The notes below the pieces were generated by a model. That model was not told where the DNA came from. It worked only from the letters and a program-made list of their open reading frames with translations, and did no database searches. Positions 7,958-17,430 of a stretch of 64,000 bases of DNA are shown piece after piece. Origin of the DNA: Peribacillus tepidiphilus (GTDB lineage: Bacteria; Bacillota; Bacilli; Bacillales; DSM-1321); the NCBI RefSeq assembly GCF_009466385.1, contig NZ_WIAQ01000011.1, positions 1-64,000 of the forward strand, read 5' to 3'. Within the stretch, counting starts at the first letter, position 1, and each line of letters begins with the position of its first letter. A program made the translations under genes and the position numbers.

Positions 7958-10900
7958 ATTTACGAATGTCGTTTATGAAGGTGGCAATAAACGGTACAAT
8001 GATGAAATTTTTGTATTTGATGGCCATAATGGTGCTATTTTGCTTGAAAACGGAGGAGGAAAAACCGTTTTTATTCAAACGGCGATTCAAGCAGTTCTTC
8101 CTCATGTTGACTTAGCGGATCGAAAAGTTAAAGACACGTTAAAGCTAGAAGATGCTCCAGCTCATATTGCCATTGAATGGATTTTACATGAACGACCTCG
8201 CCGCTATGCGGTTACGGCTGTCTCGTTATTTTTAACCAAAAACGGACTCGATTCGTTCCGTTATGTCTATGAATATGGGGAGCATGACAAGCATTCACTC
8301 GTAGAAATTCCATTTGTCAAAGAGTTCGCTGGGAAAATAAGAGCTGCCGATCGTTCCGAAATACAAGAATACTATTCTTATATGTCGCAAAACTATTTGA
8401 ATGCCAAAACATTTGATACGATTAAAAACTACAAACAGTATTTAGAAGAAAACTATCATATTATACCTAAAGAATGGGAAAGCATCGTAAAAATCAACAG
8501 TGCCGAAGGAGGAGTCGAGCATTTTTTTGATGAGTGCAAAACAACCGGACAATTGTTTGACCGCTTACTCATTCCAACTGTTGAAGAATCTTTGGCTGGT
8601 TTTCAAAAGCATGAGTTTGCTGAAACGTTTGAAAAACATCGCACAAGCTTTAAAGAATATAAACAATTAAAAGAAAAAATCGCTGAAAATGAACGGATTA
8701 AAGAAAGATTAGATCAGTATGTCAAAAGATTTGCAAGTCTGGATGAGAAAACACACGAATATGAAAGAGCAAAGGAAAAAGCAAAGGCGTACTATAACCT
8801 TGCGAAGAATCAACTGAATGAAGCAGAAGAAGAACAACTGAAACTTCATGAAGCGTTACAGGACTGGCAAGAAAAAAATCATCTTTTTGCTCAAAAGGAA
8901 GCTTCATATGAAATTGCAAAGGAACAACAAAAGCTAGCTGAAGTTTCAATTAAACTCACTGAACATATGTATCAGCGTGACGAAATCCAAATTCAATTGA
9001 ATGAAACGGATTCTTTCTATTACTCTTTAAAGCTAGCGGAAATGAAGAAGAACTATGAAACCGAAAAGCAAAGAAAAGTATTCAATGAAGAAAAACTGAA
9101 GCAGTTGGATCAAGAGCTAGATACGGAGGAAATAAAAGAAGCTTTACATGAGAATGCTCGCCAAATTAAAGGGTATTTCGTTGAACTCGAAGAAAAGTTA
9201 AAAAATAAGCAGCAAGACATTCAGTTTGAATGGAACTCTGTTCAAAACACACTGGAAGAAGAGGAATCCAATTTAAAAACATTAATGACTGAATTAAATG
9301 AGCTTTCGAAACTAACTACTTCCAAAGAGACAATTGTTGAACAGAATCATAAGGAAATGAAAAATCTTTTGGCTGAAGCTTTGTCAAATCCAATGCAAGA
9401 AACCATTGAAGAGCAGCTACCCATTTGGATTCAAACGACCACCGACTTAGATCAAGAAAACATAACACTCATAGAAAGAAATAAACAGATAAAAAAAGAA
9501 AATGAAGGTCTTAAAGAGAAGCTGAAAGAAAAGCGTGAACAATTGCAAACAGCACATAGAAAACAAGCTGAAATGCAATCGACAAAGAATCGATTTGAAC
9601 AAGAGCACCAAAAGCTTAAGTTAAAATTAGCAGAACGGAAAATGATATGGGCTCGCGTTGATTCTGTTTATTTAAAACAAGATTCCATTGAAAAACAAAT
9701 GCTAGAGGATATTGAAAGAGTGTCTAGTGAACGGGAGAGGCTATTGAATCAAGAACGGCTGGCCTTTCGCTTTGTCGATGATTATGCAACTCAAGACGTG
9801 TTTTCAGCTGACTCATATATGTTTAAGCAAATCGAGCAATGGAAGAGTCAATTCACCTATTTAGAAACAGGGGTTTCATATATTCATTCGCTTGGTTTAC
9901 ATCTAGATGGGATAACGGAGAACTATTCTCTTTGGCCCATTACGATCGTAACTACGAACAAAGAAAAGACAAAGCTAAAAGAGAAAGTTCAACATGTTCA
10001 TGAACAGCTGCAATATCCAATCATTGTTTTATCGCTCGATGAAGCCTCAAATCTTGTACAAGGAAACCATTCATTGATATTCGAATGGATCCAGCCAAAG
10101 CATTGGAGTACAAACATGGATCCCGAGAGCTTTGCTCATTGGAAAGAGACCATCCAGCAAACAGCTCAGGAAGCAAGGCAGCAACGTCAAGAAAAAGAGC
10201 AGGAGCTAAAAGCTTGGACAGAGCTGCAAAAAGATTGGGATGATTTTTTCCATCACTTCCCTTTTGCAGCTTATCAGGAATTGACGGAGAGCATTTCAAA
10301 ACTGAGCGATGAAATGTTTGCTCTATCTTCTGAAGAAAAAGATCTGTACATAAAATTGGAAGAAAATGAAAAAGAATTTGAGATTAATGAAAAAAAACGT
10401 CAGGAAAACAGCGATTCTATTAATGGATTTGAAACTAAAATTGAAAAAGCTCAAAAATACCTGAAATTGAAAAAAGAAAATGAAGGAATTGAAAAAGAAT
10501 TAGTATTTATTAGGGCTAAGATTCAAGATTTCGAAACAAAAGCTAGCAGGTTGAAGAATCAAATACATGACCTGCGAAATCAAGCCAACGATTTAAAGAC
10601 TGAGCACAATCAAATTTCTAACCAAATTTCACTAACTATACATGAAAATAAACTTTATAAAGAAGTTAAAACGGTGGATCCATTTTTTACAGAAACGAAT
10701 CTTGAAGTGTTAGAAGAAAAAAGACAAGAGCTTAAGCTAGAATTAGAAAAGATTTCAAAAGACCGTGGGCAAATCGAAACAGCGATTCAATTTTCAAACC
10801 AAAATATGGAACGCTATGAACGAGAGATGGATCAGCTTCGTAAAGAAAAAGAGGATTTGAATGAAGAGCTTGTGTTTCCACTGAACGGAACAGAAAAAAT

Positions 10901-12338
10901 GAATGAGCTGTTGAATAAACGTACAAAGCTAAAATCTCAGTTAAAAACAGCTTCTGAGCAAGTAGAACAGCTCACCCGTAAGCATGATAAGCTAGTTGGT
11001 TCCATAGAAAACATGAAAAGGAAAGTAGAAAAGCTGTTTGAATTTGAAGGACATCTCGAGATAATTAGCCAGCAGCTAAATGAAGAAAAGCAATCTCTTG
11101 TATTAAGAAAAGAACATCTTGATCGGTCTTTAATGCAAGTTGAAAAGCAAGTAAAAGACATTCATACAGCCGTCATTGAATTTCAAAAATACGATACGAA
11201 GCATAAATTTTTACATTCATCTGTAAAAGAGGCGCTCCTGTCTTCTGAAGAAATCATGGAATTTACGTATGCCCGTATTCAAATAACAAAACAAATGATC
11301 AAACAGCTGGAAGATGCATTTGATGAAAAAGAAAAAGAATTGAAAAAAGTAGAAAATGAAAAAATGAATTACATTCATTTTTGCCGTAACGAAATATCTG
11401 ATGGTCGTATGCAGGAAACAGCCATCCGAGGTATTGAAAGCAAACATACGTATGAAGATGTGCTGAAATATAAAGAGTTGTTAGAAGGACGAATTCGAAC
11501 CGCGATTAAATACGCTGAGCAAAATATGATCACTCATGATCAGCAGCTTGAGCAATTCATCATTCATGTTCATACTCATCTACAAAAAATTGTAGATGAA
11601 CTAAAATTAATTCCAAAGAAAACGAGCGTTAAAATCGAAAACCAGTGGAAAGAGATCTTTGCTTTTACGATTCCAGAGTGGGACGAACATGCTGGAAAAG
11701 CTGAAATCCGAGCGTACATCCATTGGATTCTCGAACAGCTAGATAAAGATGTGTATAAAGATGAAAATGGTCGTGAAGATGTCGGAAAAATGAAGAAGGA
11801 CTTGGAAAAATGGCTACAGTCCAAACAGTTATTGCAAGTTGTGATGAAAAATCAAACGATGAAGGTTAGCTGTCGCAAAGTGACAAATGATAACAAAGTG
11901 ACGAAAAGCTTATATTCCTGGGAGCAGTCAAACGTATGGTCTGGAGGAGAAAAGTGGAGCAAGAACATGACGCTTTTCCTTGGCTTATTAAACTACATTG
12001 CTGAAAAACGACAGCACATTCAGTCAATTATGAAGCGCCACCGTACCGTCATTGTGGACAATCCATTTGGAAAAGCATCCAGCGACCATGTACTACAACC
12101 TGTATTTTTTATTGCGGAACAGCTTGGATTCCAAATCATCGCGTTAACAGCTCATGCAGAAGGTAAATTTTTACGAGATTATTTCCCGATTATTTACAGC
12201 TGCCGCTTAAGACAAGCAGAAGGAAGCGAAAAGCAAATTATGACAAAAGAAAAAATCATTCATCATGCTTTCTTCCAAGACAACGATCCACAATCGCTAG
12301 AAAAATTAGCAGAATTTGAACAGATGGAATTGTTTTAA
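7935..12338 (+). CDS. jetC: Wadjet subunit JetC, SMC/MukB-like ATPase
   Basis: The 1467-residue ATPase has Walker A at 38-44 (ENGGGKT), about 1,200 residues of coiled coil rich in E, K and Q with a hinge-like break near the middle, the ABC signature WSGGE at 1335-1339 and Walker B near IVDNPFG, with D1375 followed by N1376. It is the motor of Wadjet; published work shows JetABC extrudes DNA loops and JetD cleaves small circular DNA. The start at 7935 has AGAGGGGG seven bases upstream; a longer in-frame ATG (7905) lacks one. The N after the Walker B aspartate, where most SMC proteins have E, is notable; it may be normal for this subgroup. Confidence 0.9.
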   Translation: MPSISRIRFTNVVYEGGNKRYNDEIFVFDGHNGAILLENGGGKTVFIQTAIQAVLPHVDLADRKVKDTLKLEDAPAHIAIEWILHERPRRYAVTAVSLFLTKNGLDSFRYVYEYGEHDKHSLVEIPFVKEFAGKIRAADRSEIQEYYSYMSQNYLNAKTFDTIKNYKQYLEENYHIIPKEWESIVKINSAEGGVEHFFDECKTTGQLFDRLLIPTVEESLAGFQKHEFAETFEKHRTSFKEYKQLKEKIAENERIKERLDQYVKRFASLDEKTHEYERAKEKAKAYYNLAKNQLNEAEEEQLKLHEALQDWQEKNHLFAQKEASYEIAKEQQKLAEVSIKLTEHMYQRDEIQIQLNETDSFYYSLKLAEMKKNYETEKQRKVFNEEKLKQLDQELDTEEIKEALHENARQIKGYFVELEEKLKNKQQDIQFEWNSVQNTLEEEESNLKTLMTELNELSKLTTSKETIVEQNHKEMKNLLAEALSNPMQETIEEQLPIWIQTTTDLDQENITLIERNKQIKKENEGLKEKLKEKREQLQTAHRKQAEMQSTKNRFEQEHQKLKLKLAERKMIWARVDSVYLKQDSIEKQMLEDIERVSSERERLLNQERLAFRFVDDYATQDVFSADSYMFKQIEQWKSQFTYLETGVSYIHSLGLHLDGITENYSLWPITIVTTNKEKTKLKEKVQHVHEQLQYPIIVLSLDEASNLVQGNHSLIFEWIQPKHWSTNMDPESFAHWKETIQQTAQEARQQRQEKEQELKAWTELQKDWDDFFHHFPFAAYQELTESISKLSDEMFALSSEEKDLYIKLEENEKEFEINEKKRQENSDSINGFETKIEKAQKYLKLKKENEGIEKELVFIRAKIQDFETKASRLKNQIHDLRNQANDLKTEHNQISNQISLTIHENKLYKEVKTVDPFFTETNLEVLEEKRQELKLELEKISKDRGQIETAIQFSNQNMERYEREMDQLRKEKEDLNEELVFPLNGTEKMNELLNKRTKLKSQLKTASEQVEQLTRKHDKLVGSIENMKRKVEKLFEFEGHLEIISQQLNEEKQSLVLRKEHLDRSLMQVEKQVKDIHTAVIEFQKYDTKHKFLHSSVKEALLSSEEIMEFTYARIQITKQMIKQLEDAFDEKEKELKKVENEKMNYIHFCRNEISDGRMQETAIRGIESKHTYEDVLKYKELLEGRIRTAIKYAEQNMITHDQQLEQFIIHVHTHLQKIVDELKLIPKKTSVKIENQWKEIFAFTIPEWDEHAGKAEIRAYIHWILEQLDKDVYKDENGREDVGKMKKDLEKWLQSKQLLQVVMKNQTMKVSCRKVTNDNKVTKSLYSWEQSNVWSGGEKWSKNMTLFLGLLNYIAEKRQHIQSIMKRHRTVIVDNPFGKASSDHVLQPVFFIAEQLGFQIIALTAHAEGKFLRDYFPIIYSCRLRQAEGSEKQIMTKEKIIHHAFFQDNDPQSLEKLAEFEQMELF

Positions 12339-12441
12339 TGGAAAAGGCCTGCTACAAAACAGGTTGATATGAAGAAACTTTAATAGGAATCCAATAAGAT
12401 CCTATCGTTTGATAAATGAATGTACCTAATAGAAAAAGGAA

Positions 12442-12479
12442 AGCACGTATTAACAAGGGCTAATATGTGCTTTTTTTTT
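12442..12479 (+). terminator. Terminator downstream of the Wadjet operon
   Basis: AGCACGTATTA (12442-12452) pairs with TAATATGTGCT (12461-12471), with one G-U pair, and is followed by a T run. It lies about 100 bp past the jetC stop. The stretch 12480-12687 holds no gene or repeat that I can see. Confidence 0.8.
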
Positions 12480-12687
12480 ATAAGTATTTAGGTCTTGATA
12501 AGGAATACGAATTTTATGAGATGAACCACGAAGAAGGCTTTATTTTTCAAGTATAGTATTGGAACCGTTTTTGACTAATCTTATCTCGATTAATAAGAGG
12601 ATAATAAACTTTGCAAATACTTTCAGTAGCTTACGAGCATAGGCGTAACTTTACGGAGCCATGTTTAAGAGAATTCTACCTATCCGT

Positions 12688-12717
12688 AAAAAAACCTCAT
12701 TCCTAAAAGGAAAGAGG
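12688..12717 (-). terminator. Terminator of the sensor kinase gene
   Basis: On the minus strand CCTCTTTCCT pairs with AGGAATGAGG (one mismatch) and is followed by a run of seven T. It lies about 50 bp beyond the kinase stop. Confidence 0.75.
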
Positions 12718-12768
12718 CTCGTATAGTTTTGACTAATAATGATTATCTATATTTCTAAAAGTATGTCG

Positions 12769-14079
12769 TCACGCTATTTGATCTTCCACTACAGATTTTT
12801 CTTCAGAAAGATTGTCTAGCTTTTCCAAAGGGAATTCAATAGTTACAATGGTACCTCGACCTTCCATGCTTTCGATGTCGAATGTGCCTTTATGCTTTTC
12901 AATAATTTTCATGGTGGTCATGAGTCCTAGGCCAGTGCCTTTTTCTTTGAGGGTGTAGAAGGGCTGGCCAATATTAGGTAGCTGGTTCTTTGGAATCCCG
13001 ATGCCTGTATCCTCGATCGTAACTCTTAGTCGATCATGATTTGGAGAACAGTTCAGCTTGATTTGCCCACCGTTAGGCATGGCCTCGATGGAGTTTTTGA
13101 AAATGTTAATAAATACCTGTTTCAGCTCATTTCGATCACATAGCAGGAAATGCTTGTCATTCATAGGTTGAAAAATAAATTCTACATTATGTAATAAAGC
13201 TTCCGGTTGAAGTAAGTGGACGACATCATCTAGGATTTTCGTAAAATCATAGAGTCGAAAATCCTGTGCATGAGGCTTTGCTAGGATGAGAAAATCATTG
13301 GTTACTTGATTAATTCGATCAATCTCTTCCATGATTACATCATAATAAAATGGATTTTGGGAGGATTCTCTCATAATTTGTATAAATCCCTTAATGCTTG
13401 TTAAAGGATTTCTAATTTCATGAGCTATTCCCGCTGCAATTTGTCCCACAACTGCCAGCTTATCAGATACCTTTAATTGTTCTTCTTGTTTTTTTCTTTC
13501 GGTAATATCACGTAATACAAGTTGTACGCATCTTTTCTCATTAAACTGACATACAATGGCCTTTGACTCTACAAAGCATGAAGAACCATTTTTCGTGATC
13601 AGCTCATATTCACACAAATCCAACATAATTTCCTCAGTAGAGCTATAAATATCTTTTTGACGCTTCAAAATCCTTTCATGCCCCGATGGATGAGTGAAGT
13701 CTAGCAATGTTTTACCAATCACTTCATTTTCATGATATCCAACAAGATTGAGGGCAACGGAATTCGCATAGATAATACGGCCTTTTTCATGCATTACGAT
13801 TCCATCAGGATGTTGATCGATGAGCTTTTTGTACCGGATTTCTCTTTCCAGATTTCTTCTAATGATTTCTTTTTCACGGAAATAAGGGACAATGACATAC
13901 AAACAAAAGGAAGAATAGACAAAGTAGATTAATAGAAATACATAGAGGGAATGATCGGTCACATGTAAGTTAGATAGCTGTAGGACGATGACGAGAATGG
14001 AAAACATCATAAAGAAAAATAAGAGGGAATAAATCAAGGATAAATGATATTTAAGAAACAAGAGTGCTTTTTGCAGCAT
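12769..14079 (-). CDS. PAS-domain sensor histidine kinase, sporulation-kinase type
   Basis: The 436-residue protein has two N-terminal membrane segments (about 10-35 and 45-65), a PAS domain (about 80-200, ending RDITERKKQEEQ), a HisKA dimerisation domain with phospho-acceptor H220 in AGIAHEIRNPLTS, and a HATPase domain with GIGIPKNQL and GTGLGL boxes. This layout matches the Bacillus Kin kinases that feed the Spo0F/Spo0A phosphorelay. No response regulator is adjacent, which also fits an orphan phosphorelay kinase. The signal is unknown. Which Kin paralogue it matches cannot be decided from sequence by eye. Confidence 0.85.
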   Translation of the reverse strand: MLQKALLFLKYHLSLIYSLLFFFMMFSILVIVLQLSNLHVTDHSLYVFLLIYFVYSSFCLYVIVPYFREKEIIRRNLEREIRYKKLIDQHPDGIVMHEKGRIIYANSVALNLVGYHENEVIGKTLLDFTHPSGHERILKRQKDIYSSTEEIMLDLCEYELITKNGSSCFVESKAIVCQFNEKRCVQLVLRDITERKKQEEQLKVSDKLAVVGQIAAGIAHEIRNPLTSIKGFIQIMRESSQNPFYYDVIMEEIDRINQVTNDFLILAKPHAQDFRLYDFTKILDDVVHLLQPEALLHNVEFIFQPMNDKHFLLCDRNELKQVFINIFKNSIEAMPNGGQIKLNCSPNHDRLRVTIEDTGIGIPKNQLPNIGQPFYTLKEKGTGLGLMTTMKIIEKHKGTFDIESMEGRGTIVTIEFPLEKLDNLSEEKSVVEDQIA

Positions 14080-14383
14080 GTACGAGTGAACTCCCTTACA
14101 ACTGGATTAGTAATATACAAATAAGGAATACTAAGATTATCATACCAACATTTAACGAAATTTACCAATGGAAAATTGATTCATAAAACAGAATGAACCG
14201 ATCTGAATAAGAAAAAGGCTACCGCAATTGCCAAAAAGGAAGAAGGAAGATTCACGTTTGTTTCACTAATCTTTTTTTTATTTTTCTGTTTTTAATCACT
14301 TGGTTTGAACCTTTTCAAGTTATTCGTATTATGACTTGGCTTAAAAATATAAGTTAACTTAATGCTTGGAATAATGAACCATA

Positions 14384-14412
14384 AAGGACCTCCAACTGTG
14401 AGGTCTTTTATT
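14384..14412 (+). terminator. Terminator-like hairpin without an upstream plus-strand gene
   Basis: GGACCTC and GAGGTCT pair across a short loop and are followed by TTTTATT. There is no plus-strand gene before it (the kinase points the other way), so it may be a leftover from a deleted gene. The rest of 14080-14540 shows nothing I can name. Confidence 0.5.
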
Positions 14413-14542
14413 GTTCTATCCATGTTCAACAATGTTATTTAACAGGGCCATTTTTAAAATGGAGTTGTCGGAATGGGAAAATGGTGGTAAAGTTAAAAGT
14501 AAGATTTTTCTAAAAATTTAAAAAATAAATGTTGGATGTTTT

Positions 14543-14711
14543 ACTTATCCAGAGTGGTGGAGGGAAAGGCCCTGTGAAACCACGGCAACCCCAATATTTT
14601 AATAAATGGAAGGTGCTAATTCCTGCTAATGTCAACAAAGCTTTAGTAAGATAAGTGAGAGACTAATATAACTGGAAGTGGTCTTTCCTTATCTAGGAGA
14701 GGCCGCTTTTT
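14543..14711 (+). promoter_or_regulatory. SAM (S-box) riboswitch with terminator
   Basis: The P1 strands ACTTATC (14543-14549) and GATAAGT (14650-14656) enclose the S-box core: CCAGAGTGGTGGAGGG, GGCCCTGTGAAACC and CGGCAACC appear in the canonical order. A terminator follows, with AGTGGTCTTTCCT (14677-14689) pairing to AGGAGAGGCCGCT (14695-14707) before a T run. High S-adenosylmethionine would close P1 and favour termination. The downstream gene is a crotonase, which is not a usual S-box target. Confidence 0.93.
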
Positions 14712-14753
14712 CATTTTCAATACAACGAAACAAATGTGAGAGGTGGAATGAAT

Positions 14754-15557
14754 ATGGGCTATATCAAGTATAAGGAAAAAGGGAAGATTGGAACGATCAC
14801 GCTTAATAATGAGAAGCAGCGCAATGCCCTTTCGTTAGAACTGATTAAGGAATTTGACGCACTTCTAAGTGAAATTGCCAGGGATCGTAGAGTAAATGTA
14901 GTAGTGATTCAGGCAGAAGGGAAAGTGTTTAGTTCAGGTCATAACCTAAGAGAAATTGATGGGCGTCCAGAAGAAGAGGTAAGGCATTTATTTGATGAAT
15001 GCCAGATTTTAATGGAAAACCTCAGAAAGATCCCACAGGTTGTCATAGCAAAAGTACATGGAATTGCAACAGCGGCAGGCTGTCAACTAGTTGCAGCTTC
15101 GGATCTTGCAATAGCTAGTGAAGAAGCAAAATTTGCAGCACCTGGTGTTCATATTGGACTATTTTGTAGTACACCAGCGGTTTTCATTAGCCGGAATCTT
15201 GGACGGAAAAAAGCAGCTGAGCTATTGTTTACGGGTGATTTTATTTCTGCGGAGGAAGCACTGATCCATGGGTTAGTAAATAAAGTCGTGCCACATGATC
15301 ATCTGGATGAAGAAACAGAAAAATTTGCAGCTTCTGTTGCCCGTCATAGTCTACCAGTATTAGAGATTGGTAAAAAACAATTTTATACTCAATTACAGTT
15401 CGAGGATTTTGATGCTTTACGATATAGCTCAAAAGTGATTTCTGAAAGCAGTCAGCTACCGGATGCCGTTGAAGGAATTAAAGCCTTTTTAGAAAAAAGA
15501 CCTGCACAATGGAGTGATCGAAGAGAGGAAGCATGGAAGGGAGAATCTATATCGTAA
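14754..15557 (+). CDS. Enoyl-CoA hydratase/isomerase (crotonase) family protein
   Basis: The 267-residue protein shows crotonase oxyanion-hole segments: FSSGHNLRE (about 57-65), and HGIATAAGCQLVAASDLAIA (about 100-119). The FSSGH-x-L-x-E pattern is like the ECHDC3-type branch rather than classical FadB hydratases, so the true substrate is uncertain. The start at 14754 has AGGTGG at 14741-14746; ATG 14748 and GTG 14736 are poorer. The gene is immediately behind an S-box riboswitch, so expression should rise when SAM is low. That suggests a link to methionine or methylthio-compound metabolism (inference), unless the original S-box gene was lost by deletion. Confidence 0.85.
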   Translation: MGYIKYKEKGKIGTITLNNEKQRNALSLELIKEFDALLSEIARDRRVNVVVIQAEGKVFSSGHNLREIDGRPEEEVRHLFDECQILMENLRKIPQVVIAKVHGIATAAGCQLVAASDLAIASEEAKFAAPGVHIGLFCSTPAVFISRNLGRKKAAELLFTGDFISAEEALIHGLVNKVVPHDHLDEETEKFAASVARHSLPVLEIGKKQFYTQLQFEDFDALRYSSKVISESSQLPDAVEGIKAFLEKRPAQWSDRREEAWKGESIS

Positions 15558-15910
15558 GTACTAGCTTAACGGTTCCTTCGGAAGAAATTCGCGAGTATAG
15601 ATGAAAAAATAAGTCAGCCAAAAAGGTAGATCAATGAGTTTCTTTGAAGGAAGCGATAGCACAGACTAGAGCGATCGCCCAGAACCAGCTGTTGAAGAAA
15701 CTAATATTTTATACCAATTAGATCGAGTTAGTGCCAGTTTTGTTTTAGATAAAAAATTTCGTAAACAATCGCATAGCAATGTGATTTAAGGTGCTTATTA
15801 CCCAATTTCAAAGCTTCTTGAAAGGTCAAAAATAACCACTGGAAGATGTCGCACCTTATAATATTTCTTTTGCATGAAAAATCGATTTGGACAAACTGGA
15901 AAAACCAATA
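15558..15910. other. Gene-free stretch, no recognisable feature
   Basis: Stops occur in all frames. A broken frame around 15632-15790 has protein-like composition but nothing I can identify. It may be eroded coding sequence. Confidence 0.4.
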
Positions 15911-15944
15911 ATAAAAAAGAGAAGACCTGTATCAAGTCTTCTCT
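15911..15944 (-). terminator. Terminator of the nagA-nagB-nagR operon
   Basis: AGAGAAGAC (15918-15926) and GTCTTCTCT (15936-15944) form a perfect 9-bp stem. On the minus strand it is followed by TTTTTTAT. It lies just past the nagR stop. Confidence 0.85.
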
Positions 15945-15956
15945 ATAAATCTTTTA

Positions 15957-16688
15957 CTAGCTAGAGGTTCTTTTCATTGTATGAACGAATTTGTATCGGT
16001 CAGCTCGATAGGCGGATTTTACAAATTCGAAGGGAGTACCATCCTGTAAATAGGATGTACGTAGGATTAGCAGGACGGGAGAGCCTTTTTCAATTTCTAG
16101 GTGCTTGACTTCAATTTCCTTTGCGCTTGCTGCTTCTATTTGCTGGGCTGCTTCACTAATTGTTAGCAATAAGGTATCTTCGATGTACTTATAGAGCGAT
16201 TGATTAATGATTTCTTCAGTCAAACCTTTTACCAGATTGGCAGGAAGATAGGTGGTTTCTAAAGCCATTGGAACATCATCTGCCAAACGTACACGCTGGA
16301 TTTCGTAAACAGGGGTATTTTCTTTTAGTTTTAATCGACTGGCAACTTGAATGTCAGCAGGGATTATTTGAAAGGACAACAGCTTGCTGCTTGGCTTCAT
16401 TCCCCGTTCCAACATATCTTCTGTAAAGCTTGTTAAACCTTGGAGCTTCTGTTCTACCTTTTGCTTATTGACGAATGTTCCTCGTCCTTTTTGGCGGTAT
16501 AAATATCCTTCATTCACCAGATTGTTAATAGCTTGTCGAACGGTCATCCGACTTATTTGGTAACGCTCCGCATATTCACGTTCAGAAGGAATCGCTTCAT
16601 CTACCTTCAGGGCACCGCATTCAATCTGGGATTTAATGTATTCTTCAAGTTGATGATAAATTGGAATAGGTGAATTTTTATCAATCAT
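15957..16688 (-). CDS. nagR: GntR/HutC-family repressor NagR (YvoA-like)
   Basis: The 243-residue regulator has an N-terminal winged helix (IPSEREYAERYQISRMTVRQ) and a C-terminal UTRA effector domain. Its place after nagA-nagB and its sequence fit NagR/YvoA, which represses aminosugar genes and is released by GlcN-6-P or GlcNAc-6-P in B. subtilis. The start at 16688 has AAGGAG upstream; a TTG two codons earlier is also open. NagR-type operator candidates lie upstream of nagA and of murP, so this repressor probably controls both halves of the locus. Confidence 0.88.
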   Translation of the reverse strand: MIDKNSPIPIYHQLEEYIKSQIECGALKVDEAIPSEREYAERYQISRMTVRQAINNLVNEGYLYRQKGRGTFVNKQKVEQKLQGLTSFTEDMLERGMKPSSKLLSFQIIPADIQVASRLKLKENTPVYEIQRVRLADDVPMALETTYLPANLVKGLTEEIINQSLYKYIEDTLLLTISEAAQQIEAASAKEIEVKHLEIEKGSPVLLILRTSYLQDGTPFEFVKSAYRADRYKFVHTMKRTSS

Positions 16689-16704
16689 AGGCAAATCTCC
16701 TTTA

Positions 16705-17430
16705 CTAAACGAATTTTAATGCTTCTGCATCCGCGATGATGGTGACATGGCTATGAAGCTTGAGGGCAGAAGCAGGGAACTCCTCATGGATTCCCTCGGT
16801 TATTAAACGTTTTAAAGCGTGTGCTTTTGCTGACCCTGAAGCAAGCAATAAAATTTCACGACTATCTAAGATGGTTGAAATACCTACTGTAATGGCACGT
16901 GTCGGCACTTCTTCCAAGGAAGGAAAGAATGTTGAATTCGCTATACGAGTACTTTCCGCAAGAGAAACAATATGGGTACGGCTTTTAAAGGATGTTCCAG
17001 GCTCATTAAATCCGATATGACCGTTTTGCCCAATTCCTAACAGTTGGAGATCCACGCCCCCGATTTCTTTTATCAATTGTTCATAACGAACGCATTCCTT
17101 TAGTAGATCATCTGCTGTCCCTGAAGGCATATGGATTTGTTCAGAAGGAATATCAAGATGATCAAAAAGATGCCTTCTCATAAAATAGTGGTAACTGTTA
17201 GGATCTGTTTTAGGCAATCCTATATATTCGTCGAGATTGATTGTTTGGACATGTTGGTAAGTAGTGCCATTTTCTCGATGGTCCTTCACCAACTCTTGAT
17301 AGGTACGTTTTGGAGTACTTCCCGTTGCAAGACCCAGTTTTATATAGGGATTGGCGCGTACTTTTTCAATGATATACTGTGCTGCGTGTTTGCTCATCTC
17401 TTCATAGTTGGCTACTTGAATGATGTTCAT
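16705..17430 (-). CDS. nagB: Glucosamine-6-phosphate deaminase
   Basis: The 241-residue enzyme converts GlcN-6-P to fructose-6-P and ammonia. Hallmarks are GLATGSTP (phosphate binding), NLDEYIGL with the catalytic aspartate, and GIGQNGHIGFNEPG carrying the catalytic Asp/His/Glu region. Its length matches Bacillus NagB, which lacks the allosteric C-terminal extension of the E. coli enzyme. The start codon overlaps the nagA stop by 4 nt (ATGA), so the two are coupled. Products feed glycolysis. Confidence 0.96.
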   Translation of the reverse strand: MNIIQVANYEEMSKHAAQYIIEKVRANPYIKLGLATGSTPKRTYQELVKDHRENGTTYQHVQTINLDEYIGLPKTDPNSYHYFMRRHLFDHLDIPSEQIHMPSGTADDLLKECVRYEQLIKEIGGVDLQLLGIGQNGHIGFNEPGTSFKSRTHIVSLAESTRIANSTFFPSLEEVPTRAITVGISTILDSREILLLASGSAKAHALKRLITEGIHEEFPASALKLHSHVTIIADAEALKFV

